A stretch of DNA of 13,337 bases. It comes from Oscillospiraceae bacterium (GTDB lineage Bacteria > Bacillota > Clostridia > Clostridiales > Clostridiaceae). The notes under the pieces were generated by a model. The model was not told the DNA's origin, searched no databases, and saw nothing but the letters and a program-made list of their open reading frames with translations. Location: assembly GCA_009785875.1 (NCBI GenBank), contig WQUF01000177.1, positions 1 through 13,337 on the forward strand, written 5' to 3'. The translations under genes and the position numbers were made by a program. Of the stretch, positions 6,965-13,337 are shown piece by piece (the stretch's first letter is position 1; each line of letters opens with the position of its first letter).

Positions 6965-7183
6965 CTAACCCTCCACTATTGAAAATGTCATTGTTTGTCT
7001 GATATCCTTTTGACTATAAGCTAAAACTTTAGCAATTTCAGTTCCGGCCTGGAACAATTCGTCATCAGTAGCATCTGCAGGAATAAACGTGAATCTTTGG
7101 CTACGGTTGATAACCTTCCCTTCACTTGACAAAACCTCATATAATAAAGAGATATAATTGCCCCTGATCACTTTTATTACCAT
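6965..7183 (-). CDS. DUF1659 family protein
   Basis: A 72-residue protein of the DUF1659 family, whose function is unknown. Diagnostic features are the phrase QRFTFIPADATDDELFQAG followed by a helix ending in LAYSQKDIRQ, and a final beta strand. ATG 7183 has a strong GGAGGGGG site six to seven bases upstream. First gene of a two-gene operon with DUF2922, transcribed away from the P-type ATPase gene. Confidence 0.85.
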   Translation of the reverse strand: MVIKVIRGNYISLLYEVLSSEGKVINRSQRFTFIPADATDDELFQAGTEIAKVLAYSQKDIRQTMTFSIVEG

Positions 7184-7253
7184 AAATTCCCCCTCCCCCT
7201 CATTTTTAGAAGTATTTTTTTGGGTTTACCCCTTACATCATAAATATATTTAA

Positions 7254-7270
7254 AATAATAGTATATTATT
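7254..7270. promoter_or_regulatory. Perfect inverted repeat between divergent genes, possible operator
   Basis: AATAATA (7254-7260) and TATTATT (7264-7270) form a perfect 7-bp inverted repeat around GTA. It is centred in the region from which both the DUF1659 operon and the P-type ATPase must be transcribed. Such a position would suit a dimeric repressor, but the sequence is wholly A/T and could arise by chance. No clear -35/-10 pair could be assigned in either direction. Confidence 0.3.
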
Positions 7271-7369
7271 CCAAATATTCTAAATGTTCTTTATTCAATA
7301 ATATTTATCTGGATATATTTTTAATTAATAGATATAATGAAATTTAATAATATTATTGGGGTGGTTTTA

Positions 7370-10024
7370 TTGTGGTATGAAAAGTCGGGCAATGAAGTTA
7401 TAAAAGAATTAAATTCTAACTTGGAAAATGGACTTAATTCAACAGAAGTTTCCAAGAGGATTTCGAAGTACGGATATAATAAACTCGCTGAAAAGAAAAA
7501 GAAATCGACAATTGTTAAATTCCTCCAGCAATTAAAGGATGTGCTAATATATGTTTTAATCGTTGCTGCTGTCATTTCCATCGCACTTAGAGAATATAGC
7601 GATGCTGTTATAATAATGATCGTAGTAATAGCTAATGCAGTTATAGGATTAATGCAAGAACAAAGAGCTGAGCAAGCAATGGATGCACTTAAAAAACTTT
7701 CATCTCCAAAAGCATATATTAAGAGAGAAGGGAAAATATTAGAGATCCCATCTGAAGAAATAGTACCTGGTGATATAGTAATTTTAGACGCAGGAAGATA
7801 TATACCATGCGATATCAGGATTTTAGAAAGTGCTAATTTAAAGATAGAAGAATCTGCATTGACTGGGGAATCCATTCCTGTAGATAAGAATTCTATCATC
7901 ATAGACACATCAAAGGATATTGCACTTGGTGATCAAAAAAACATGGCTTTTATGTCCACACTTATAACATATGGAAGAGGCGTTGGTATTGCAGTTTCTA
8001 CTGGAATGAATACAGAAATAGGTAAAATTGCTAAAATGCTTTCTGAAGAAGATAATGAAGAGACTCCTTTACAAAAAAACCTATCCTCTTTAGGAAAGAT
8101 ATTAGCTATTTTAGCAGTTGGAATATGCGCTATTATCTTTATTTTCGGTATAATTCAAGGAAGAAATATTAAGGATATGTTCTTTATAGCTGTAAGCTTA
8201 GCTGTTGCTGCAATCCCTGAAGGTCTGGTAGCCATTGTAACCATAGTCCTTGCAGTAGGAATGCAAAAGATGATAAAAGTAAATGCGATAGTCAGAAAAC
8301 TTACAGCAGTTGAAACTCTTGGAGCAGTCAATGTAATTTGTTCAGATAAAACTGGGACTTTGACGCAGAACAAGATGACAGTTAAAAAATATTATTTAAA
8401 CGAGAAAACTTATGAAATAGATAGTTTATCATATAATAGAGTAGATGAAAAGCTTTTAATAAATAGCATGATTCTATGCAATGATGCAAGCAGTACAAAA
8501 GAAGAAAAGACTGGAGATCCTACTGAAATTGCTTTAATAGATGTGGGAAATAATTTAAATATTCATCAGGAGGATCTTTCAAAAGAATTTAAAAGATTTG
8601 ATGAAATACCTTTTGAATCCGATAGAAAGCTAATGACTACAGTAAATGAAAACCAAGGAGTGAAGTATGCTTTCACAAAAGGAGCTATAGATAATTTAAT
8701 CAGACTTTGCGATAAAATAATATTAAATGATGAAGAAAAAGATTTAAGTGAAAATTTAAGAAATGAAATATTACAAGCAGCAAATGAGATGTCGGATCAG
8801 TCTTTAAGGGTGCTTGCGTCTTCTTATAAAATAGTTAAAGATACTGAGAGTTATGAATCTAATATGACATTCATCGGCTTCATGGCTATGATGGATCCTC
8901 CTAGGCTGGAAGTTAAAGACGCAATTGAGAAGTGTAAAAATGCAGGTATTAAGACAGTTATGATAACTGGGGATCATAAGAATACTGCTGTTGCTATCGC
9001 AAAAGATTTAAATTTAGCACAAAGTGAAAATGAAGCTTTGTCTGGTCATGAATTAGATAAGCTATCTGAGGAAGAATTGAGTTCTCTTTCCGATAAAATA
9101 AGAGTCTATGCGAGAGTTTCTCCAGAACACAAGGTTAGAATAGTTAAAGCGATAAAGTCTAGAGGAAATGTGGTTTCTATGACTGGAGATGGAGTCAATG
9201 ATGCCCCTTCTTTAAAAGCAGCTGACATTGGAGTTGCTATGGGAATAACGGGTACAGATGTGTCAAAGGGTGCAGCTGATATGATATTAACAGACGACAA
9301 TTTTACGACTATAGTGAGCGCAGTGGAAGCAGGAAGAAATATTTTCAATAACATCAAGAAGTCCATATTATTTCTTTTAAGCTGTAATTTAGGGGAGTTA
9401 TTTACATTGTTTTTTGCGATAATATTGGGATGGCCTACACCTCTTGAACCAACTCATATTCTCTGGGTGAATCTAGTTACTGATAGCTTTCCGGGGCTTT
9501 CATTGGGAATGGAAAATCCAGATCCAGATGTTATGAAAGAGGCACCAAGAAATGTTAAAGAGAGCTTTATAACAAAACAAACTGGGGTATTGATATTACT
9601 TGGCGGCTTATTAGTGGGACTGTTAACGCTTACCGCATTTGCCTTTGGAATCTATTTCCATACAGGATCTTTTGACATAGTATCTCATATGAAAGAAAGC
9701 ACTGGAAGCTCAGCTATAATGCATGCTCAAACCATGGCATTTATGGTTTTAAGCACATCTCAATTGTTTTTTTCGTTGAACATGAGAAATTTAAATAAAT
9801 CTATATTTAAAATTGGGATATTTACAAATAAATACTTAATAGGAGCAATTCTCTTTGGGATAATAATTCAAATTTTGGTTATAACCATTCCAGGGGTAAA
9901 TACTCTATTTAAGACAGTGCCTCTTATAGGAAAAGATCTATTGGTGGTGATTTTATTGTCATTAACACCAGTAGTTGCTTCCGAGTTATTCAAGTTGTTT
10001 CATAATAATATATACTTCAGTTAA
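7370..10024 (+). CDS. Calcium-transporting P-type ATPase (type IIA)
   Basis: Membrane pump that couples ATP hydrolysis, through an aspartyl-phosphate, to cation export, most likely Ca2+. Counted from TTG 7370 it has 884 residues, normal for the family. The N-terminal cation-ATPase domain begins WYEKSGNEVIKELN. TGES (165-168) is the dephosphorylation loop. PEGL (from 283) is the TM4 ion-binding motif. DKTGTLT carries the phosphorylated D326. KGA marks the nucleotide-binding domain and TGDGVNDAP lies at 605-613. The C-terminal block includes LWVNLVTDSFPGLSLGMENP, as in SERCA-like pumps. TTG 7370 is preferred over ATG 7337: GGGGTGG ends five bases before it, relatives start at this WYxKS position, and the ATG has no ribosome site. 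If 7337 is used, 11 residues are added. The gene stands alone, without an obvious regulator. Confidence 0.95.
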   Translation: MWYEKSGNEVIKELNSNLENGLNSTEVSKRISKYGYNKLAEKKKKSTIVKFLQQLKDVLIYVLIVAAVISIALREYSDAVIIMIVVIANAVIGLMQEQRAEQAMDALKKLSSPKAYIKREGKILEIPSEEIVPGDIVILDAGRYIPCDIRILESANLKIEESALTGESIPVDKNSIIIDTSKDIALGDQKNMAFMSTLITYGRGVGIAVSTGMNTEIGKIAKMLSEEDNEETPLQKNLSSLGKILAILAVGICAIIFIFGIIQGRNIKDMFFIAVSLAVAAIPEGLVAIVTIVLAVGMQKMIKVNAIVRKLTAVETLGAVNVICSDKTGTLTQNKMTVKKYYLNEKTYEIDSLSYNRVDEKLLINSMILCNDASSTKEEKTGDPTEIALIDVGNNLNIHQEDLSKEFKRFDEIPFESDRKLMTTVNENQGVKYAFTKGAIDNLIRLCDKIILNDEEKDLSENLRNEILQAANEMSDQSLRVLASSYKIVKDTESYESNMTFIGFMAMMDPPRLEVKDAIEKCKNAGIKTVMITGDHKNTAVAIAKDLNLAQSENEALSGHELDKLSEEELSSLSDKIRVYARVSPEHKVRIVKAIKSRGNVVSMTGDGVNDAPSLKAADIGVAMGITGTDVSKGAADMILTDDNFTTIVSAVEAGRNIFNNIKKSILFLLSCNLGELFTLFFAIILGWPTPLEPTHILWVNLVTDSFPGLSLGMENPDPDVMKEAPRNVKESFITKQTGVLILLGGLLVGLLTLTAFAFGIYFHTGSFDIVSHMKESTGSSAIMHAQTMAFMVLSTSQLFFSLNMRNLNKSIFKIGIFTNKYLIGAILFGIIIQILVITIPGVNTLFKTVPLIGKDLLVVILLSLTPVVASELFKLFHNNIYFS

Positions 10025-10046
10025 ATTTCATTCTAAATTAGCAAAG

Positions 10047-10190
10047 ATGAGTGCTTTATTATATGCAAACTCAACAATTTGGCAAATTGAAGATATAGCT
10101 TTGAGAGATAAAACATTTGCTGAAGTAGCAAAAATTACTGCTAACTTTTCTTTTTCATATGAGGAAGAAGATGATGAAGATCAAAAATAA
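10047..10190 (+). CDS. Small hypothetical ORF, 47 aa, doubtful
   Basis: Begins 22 bp after the ATPase stop and encodes a 47-residue peptide starting MSALLYANSTIWQIEDIALR. It has a helical middle (TFAEVAKITANF) and a strongly acidic tail (EEEDDEDQK). The composition looks coding, but the ribosome site is poor (GCAAAG) and I recognise no family. The frame is open further upstream without stops, so this could be the surviving tail of a larger gene. It lies inside the same transcript as the ATPase, before the terminator at 10221. Confidence 0.35.
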   Translation: MSALLYANSTIWQIEDIALRDKTFAEVAKITANFSFSYEEEDDEDQK

Positions 10191-10220
10191 AATAGATTTA
10201 TTTTAGGAAACAAGATAATT

Positions 10221-10260
10221 ACCTTGAGATGACACTGTGACATCTCAAGGTAAAATTTTT
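10221..10260 (+). terminator. Intrinsic terminator downstream of the P-type ATPase
   Basis: Perfect 11-bp stem ACCTTGAGATG (10221-10231) / CATCTCAAGGT (10241-10251), with a 9-base loop, followed by AAAATTTTT and another T run at 10263-10268. It separates the ATPase unit from the convergent DUF4143 gene. In the minus direction the following sequence is less T-rich, so it mainly serves the plus strand. Confidence 0.9.
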
Positions 10261-10285
10261 AGTTTTTTAAAAGCGTGCCTTTTAT

Positions 10286-11509
10286 TTATACATAATTAAT
10301 CGGAATGACCATATCGTCATCTTTTAATGGTATCAATCTATCATACATGCAAATCACTCCACCAGGTCCTCTTTTCATTCCAGAGATCTTATCTAATATT
10401 TCAAAAGTAGATATATCATTTCTATCAGGATCGGCATGTTTTTTTACTTCGATTGGATAAAGAATCCCATTTTCCTCTATTATGAAATCAATTTCATTCT
10501 GTTCCTTGTCTCTGTAAAAATAAATAGCGGGGTCTAAAATTCCAGCGTTATAATAGCTTTTTAAAATTTCAGCTAAAACGAATGTTTCAAAAAAGGCACC
10601 TGATTGAGCACCTATTAGTAAGACATCAGGAGTAAACCAACGGGTTAAATAGGCAGCTAGACCTGTATCAGTAAAATAAACTTTAGGAGTTTTTATCGCT
10701 CTTTTAGTAATGTTGTTATAGTAAGGCTGCAATAGATAAATTATATTAGAAGCTTGCAAAATGGATAACCATCGATCTGCAGTAGGCTGACTTATACCTA
10801 CATCTCTTGAAACAGAGGCAAGGTTTAAAAGTTGTCCTGTTGAAGCTGCTATACATGTCATAAATCTTAAAAACTTTACTTCATCTCCGACTTGAGTTAG
10901 TTCTCGAACATCTCGCTCAATATATGTCTTCATATAAGATCCATAATAGACGCTCCAATCATAATCTTTATTTGAAGCTAATTCTGGCATACTCCCTCTG
11001 TGAATTATCTCCCATATATTTTTATATTCAAATTCTTTTAGATGAGCTCTTCTATCATTATAATATTCTGATGTAGGCATAAAAGGTTTATTAAAATCAA
11101 TATTTTCTAATTCCCTTAGAGATATCCCTAATAAATTAAGGATCCCTATACGTCCGGCTAATGATTCACTGACATTCTTCATCATTTGAAATTGCTGAGA
11201 TCCCGATAAAAAGAACTGTCCTTTTTTATTCTCTTTATCTATGAACATCTTAATGAAACGAAACAGATTTGGAGCATATTGAATTTCATCTATAAATATG
11301 GGGGGTGGCATATTCTTAAAAAATGTTCCTGGTTCCAAAATAGCCGATTGAAGCACGAATGGATCATCTAATGTGACATAAGTCATATCCTCAGTAATTT
11401 TTTTTAAAACAGTGGTTTTGCCAACTTGCCGTGGTCCAGTTACGATAATAGAACCAAACATCTTAGAAATTCTTTTAATGGTATCCTCAATATGGCGGTT
11501 AATATACAA
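10286..11509 (-). CDS. AAA ATPase with C-terminal DUF4143 domain
   Basis: A 407-residue ATPase of the widespread prokaryotic AAA-DUF4143 group, whose cellular role is not established. Walker A is GPRQVGKTT (25-33), Walker B is IFIDEIQ (71-77), and SGSQQF at about 102 acts as sensor. A winged-helix-like segment (about 228-255, LASVSRDVGISQPTADRWL) follows. The C-terminal DUF4143 part carries PD-(D/E)XK-like residues: E308 in FFETF, D341 in EIDF, and E354/K356 in IEVKK. The start is TTG at 11509, supported by an AGGGGGA site about seven bases upstream; there is no better ATG. It is monocistronic, convergent with the P-type ATPase and divergent from the GNAT gene. The family is common in genomic islands and prone to copy-number variation. 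Confidence 0.9.
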   Translation of the reverse strand: MYINRHIEDTIKRISKMFGSIIVTGPRQVGKTTVLKKITEDMTYVTLDDPFVLQSAILEPGTFFKNMPPPIFIDEIQYAPNLFRFIKMFIDKENKKGQFFLSGSQQFQMMKNVSESLAGRIGILNLLGISLRELENIDFNKPFMPTSEYYNDRRAHLKEFEYKNIWEIIHRGSMPELASNKDYDWSVYYGSYMKTYIERDVRELTQVGDEVKFLRFMTCIAASTGQLLNLASVSRDVGISQPTADRWLSILQASNIIYLLQPYYNNITKRAIKTPKVYFTDTGLAAYLTRWFTPDVLLIGAQSGAFFETFVLAEILKSYYNAGILDPAIYFYRDKEQNEIDFIIEENGILYPIEVKKHADPDRNDISTFEILDKISGMKRGPGGVICMYDRLIPLKDDDMVIPINYV

Positions 11510-11628
11510 AATAATTCCCCCTTATGACCATTTTAATATTTTATATTATTTTAGTCAAGGATGTATCATTAAATACCTTTTCTAATAAACTTTAATTTTA
11601 ACTTTTCTTTTTTTATATATTTATAAGT

Positions 11629-11651
11629 AAATGGTAAGGATGTTATAATAA
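11629..11651 (+). promoter_or_regulatory. Extended -10 promoter of the GNAT gene (copy 1 of a repeated promoter)
   Basis: TGTTATAAT (11641-11649) is a consensus extended -10 box about 30 bases before the GNAT start at 11680. The surrounding 23 bases recur with 20 identities at 12179-12201. No convincing -35 box is present. Confidence 0.6.
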
Positions 11652-11679
11652 AACTGAAAGATTTGTGAGGCGGTTAAAT

Positions 11680-12177
11680 ATGATAAGACCTGTGAAAATA
11701 TCCGATGTATCGCGTATTGCTGAGATTCACGTTTTTGGGTGGCGATGCGCATACAAAGGAATTGTCTCTGATGACTTTTTATTCAATAAAATGCTCGTAT
11801 CAAAACAGATAAGTTATTTTAGTGTTGCTATCCTAAATAATATTGAAGAAAGTTATGTGTTTGATGACGGAATAATCAAAGCATTTCTAACAATAGGTGC
11901 TTGCAGAGATGAAGATAAATCAAAAACGTTTGAGCTTTGGGGAATATATGTTGATCCTTTTATGAAAAGGCAGGGTATAGGTTCAAAGATGGTTCATTAT
12001 TGTGAAAGAATAGCTATCCAGCGCAGATTTGACGAAGTGTGTTTATGGGTATTAGAAAAAAACATAAATGCAAGGAAATTCTACGAAAAATTAGGATATT
12101 TTCCAGATGGTAAAAGAAAATTTATAGAACCTCTTGATGTTATAGAATTAAGGTATTCCAATTATATACGTAGATAA
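11680..12177 (+). CDS. GNAT family N-acetyltransferase
   Basis: A 165-residue acetyl-CoA-dependent acyltransferase. It begins MIRPVKISDVSRIAEIHVFG, the usual first strand and helix. WGIYVDPFMKRQGIGSKMV (87-105) contains the acetyl-CoA pyrophosphate loop (R97-Q98-G99-I100-G101). NINARKFYEKLGY (128-140) is the conserved motif B region. The opening and the WRCAYKGI segment resemble the subgroup annotated as N-acetyltransferases of unknown substrate, often small molecules. ATG 11680 has an AGGCGG site six bases upstream; an earlier in-frame GTG at 11665 lies within that site. The gene has its own promoter and is flanked by a direct repeat. Confidence 0.9.
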   Translation: MIRPVKISDVSRIAEIHVFGWRCAYKGIVSDDFLFNKMLVSKQISYFSVAILNNIEESYVFDDGIIKAFLTIGACRDEDKSKTFELWGIYVDPFMKRQGIGSKMVHYCERIAIQRRFDEVCLWVLEKNINARKFYEKLGYFPDGKRKFIEPLDVIELRYSNYIRR

Positions 12178-12178
12178 A

Positions 12179-12201
12179 AAATGGTATGAATGCTATAATA
12201 A
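12179..12201 (+). promoter_or_regulatory. Extended -10 promoter of the AP2 gene (copy 2 of a repeated promoter)
   Basis: TGCTATAAT (12191-12199) is an extended -10 box starting just after the GNAT stop and about 65 bases before the AP2 protein start at 12266. It matches the GNAT promoter block at 20 of 23 positions. The leader between is AT-rich and unstructured by eye. Confidence 0.6.
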
Positions 12202-12265
12202 GGTTAATAAACTAATAGTTAAGTTATAGATGATGTTTTTGTTTCAGAAAGGAAAGATTTAATAT

Positions 12266-13132
12266 ATGGGGAAACCAAAGGATATAGCAGGTCAGAGATT
12301 TGGGAAATTAGTTGTTATTCGTCTGACAAACAAGCGTAAAAATAATTCTGCAGTGTGGGAATGCAAATGCGATTGTGGAAATATAGTAGAAGTAGCATCT
12401 GATAAATTATGTAAAGGAAGTACAAAATCATGTGGATGCTTAAAAAAAGTGTATTCAAATATTATAGAAGGACAAAGATTCGAAAGATTAGTTACTATTC
12501 GTTTAATGGATAAGTGCGATAATGGTTATGCTGTATGGGAATGCAAATGCGATTGCGGAAATACAGTAGAAGTAAGGTCTGAACAGCTAGCTAATGGATA
12601 CACTAAGTCATGCGGATGCAAAAAAAAAGAAATATGTGCTCAATTTGGACAAAGTAGGAGCAAAGATCTAACAGGGCAAAGATTTGGTAAGTTAATCGCT
12701 ATACGTCCGATTGAGAAACGCATTAAATCGATTGTGATATGGGAATGCAAATGTGATTGTGGAAATGTGGCAGAGGTTTTATCTGTAAATTTGATTAGAG
12801 GAAGCACAAAATCATGTGGGTGTTCACGCCATGATGTACTCGTTGAGAGAAGTAAAAATGTTGATTTAAAAAAACAATTTGGTCTTATAGATAATACTTC
12901 AGTTAGTATTATAAAATCTGAAAAGCTTCCAGTAAATTCAAAAACTGGACATAAGGGTGTATCTTATAATAAAAGAAAATGTAAATATGAAGCCTATATA
13001 TCATTTAAGAAGAAAAGGTATCATTTAGGATATTTTAATACTTTAGAAGAAGCAGTAGAAGTACGTGAACGAGCAAAAGAAGAGATACATGGATCATTTA
13101 TAAAATGGTATGAAGAAAATATAAAAAAATAA
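12266..13132 (+). CDS. Triple cysteine-module protein with C-terminal AP2 DNA-binding domain
   Basis: A 288-residue, probably zinc- and DNA-binding protein. Residues 9-58, 69-118 and 137-186 are three copies of one 50-residue module: GQRFGKL, a spacer, WECKCDCGN, a spacer, then TKSCGC. Each has five cysteines (CxCxC plus CxC), which suggests metal binding. Residues about 226-276 (GHKGVSYNKRKCKYEAYISF, then KRYHLGYFNTLEEA) form an AP2 domain. Such module-AP2 combinations occur in phage and mobile-element proteins, often fused to HNH homing nucleases. No HNH motif is present here, so it may be a DNA-binding remnant of a homing nuclease or a regulator. ATG 12266 has AAAGGAAAG about ten bases upstream. 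An HTH-free 39-aa ORF follows. Confidence 0.85.
   Translation: MGKPKDIAGQRFGKLVVIRLTNKRKNNSAVWECKCDCGNIVEVASDKLCKGSTKSCGCLKKVYSNIIEGQRFERLVTIRLMDKCDNGYAVWECKCDCGNTVEVRSEQLANGYTKSCGCKKKEICAQFGQSRSKDLTGQRFGKLIAIRPIEKRIKSIVIWECKCDCGNVAEVLSVNLIRGSTKSCGCSRHDVLVERSKNVDLKKQFGLIDNTSVSIIKSEKLPVNSKTGHKGVSYNKRKCKYEAYISFKKKRYHLGYFNTLEEAVEVRERAKEEIHGSFIKWYEENIKK
12290..12823 (+). repeat. Three in-gene tandem copies of a 150-bp zinc-module sequence
   Basis: Copies lie at 12290-12439, 12470-12619 and 12674-12823, spaced 180 and 204 bp. The block encoding WECKCDCGN is nearly identical in DNA (tgggaatgcaaatgcgattg in the first; one or two third-position changes in the others). The rest has diverged, so the triplication is not fresh. 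Confidence 0.85.
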
Positions 13133-13153
13133 TTACAACTTGGAGGATTTATA

Positions 13154-13273
13154 ATGTTGCGCAATTGGCAAAAAGAAGACATGCAAAATGCAGGTGAACA
13201 TGAGAAGTTTATGCAAAATGTAGTAAAGTGGGTTGAACAAGGTTTATCTTTAAATGATATTATTATTTTTTGA
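13154..13273 (+). CDS. Small hypothetical protein, 39 aa
   Basis: Begins 21 bp after the AP2 gene and is probably in the same transcript. ATG 13154 has a strong TTGGAGGA site with seven-base spacing. The peptide starts MLRNWQKEDMQNAGEHEKFM and ends EQGLSLNDIIIF. The segment VVKWVEQGLSLNDI reads like the recognition-helix approach of regulatory or Rpn/PD-(D/E)XK-type proteins, so this could be the head of a truncated gene. Family not recognised. Confidence 0.55.
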   Translation: MLRNWQKEDMQNAGEHEKFMQNVVKWVEQGLSLNDIIIF

Positions 13274-13288
13274 ATTTTATTCATAATT

Positions 13289-13314
13289 TACTAAATTTAA
13301 AATTATATTTAGTA
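13289..13314. terminator. AT-only inverted repeat after the 39-aa ORF, weak terminator candidate
   Basis: TACTAAAT (13289-13296) and ATTTAGTA (13307-13314) form a perfect 8-bp inverted repeat around a 10-base loop. The stem has only one G/C pair and there is no T run, so termination would be inefficient. It could instead be a protein-binding site. Confidence 0.25.
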
Positions 13315-13337
13315 TATATTATTTATGCATATATAGC

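Noticed and set aside
6776..6982. 68-codon plus-strand frame opposite DUF2922
   Set aside because: Complement of a recognised small gene with a good start; no independent evidence.
7321..7908. 195-codon minus-strand frame opposite the P-type ATPase N-terminus
   Set aside because: Hydrophobic look comes from the antisense of membrane-segment codons; the ATPase is unambiguous.
12290..12823. CRISPR array
   Set aside because: The repeats are 150-bp coding modules spaced 180-204 bp apart within one open frame, not short repeats with spacers.
13021..13284. 87-codon minus-strand frame at the right end
   Set aside because: Antisense to the AP2 domain and the 39-aa ORF; no ribosome site or recognised family.

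Overview
The window is AT-rich DNA with purine-rich Shine-Dalgarno sites, several TTG and GTG starts, and Firmicutes-specific small families (DUF1659, DUF2922). This suggests a low-GC Bacillota, most likely a member of the Clostridia. No rRNA, tRNA, CRISPR array or complete transposon is visible. Family calls come from reading the proteins; no database search was run.

Left part (1-5478) is accessory in character. It opens inside a reverse transcriptase gene that runs off the left edge. Its motifs (NAxxH, YADD, an ITG counterpart of VTG) and its N-terminal extension place it with the Mx162-like (myxobacterial-type) retron RTs. A PIN-domain nuclease gene overlaps its end by 14 bp and is probably translationally coupled. 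A long hairpin closes this unit. On the opposite strand is a three-gene operon: a DUF815-type AAA+ ATPase followed by two unrecognised proteins of 127 and 184 aa. Next come a tail of an unknown ORF, a plus-strand protein with one VCBS/FG-GAP-like calcium loop, and about 430 bp of non-coding DNA. That stretch contains a short scrap of a second, diverged DUF815 gene. The layout suggests repeated gain and loss of cassettes.

Middle part (5479-10260) looks more chromosomal. It holds an orphan ParB-like protein, a DUF1659-DUF2922 pair ending in a textbook terminator, and a divergent type IIA (calcium-transporting) P-type ATPase that probably starts at TTG. After the ATPase come a small doubtful ORF and a strong terminator.

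Right part (10286-13337) holds a DUF4143-type AAA ATPase on the minus strand and a GNAT acetyltransferase. It also holds a protein with three tandem 50-residue cysteine-rich modules and an AP2 DNA-binding domain, and a 39-aa ORF. The GNAT gene is bracketed by two copies of a 23-bp sequence (20/23 identical) containing an extended -10 promoter.

The best candidates for something undescribed are the retron RT-PIN pair and the DUF815 three-gene operon with its neighbouring paralogue relic.
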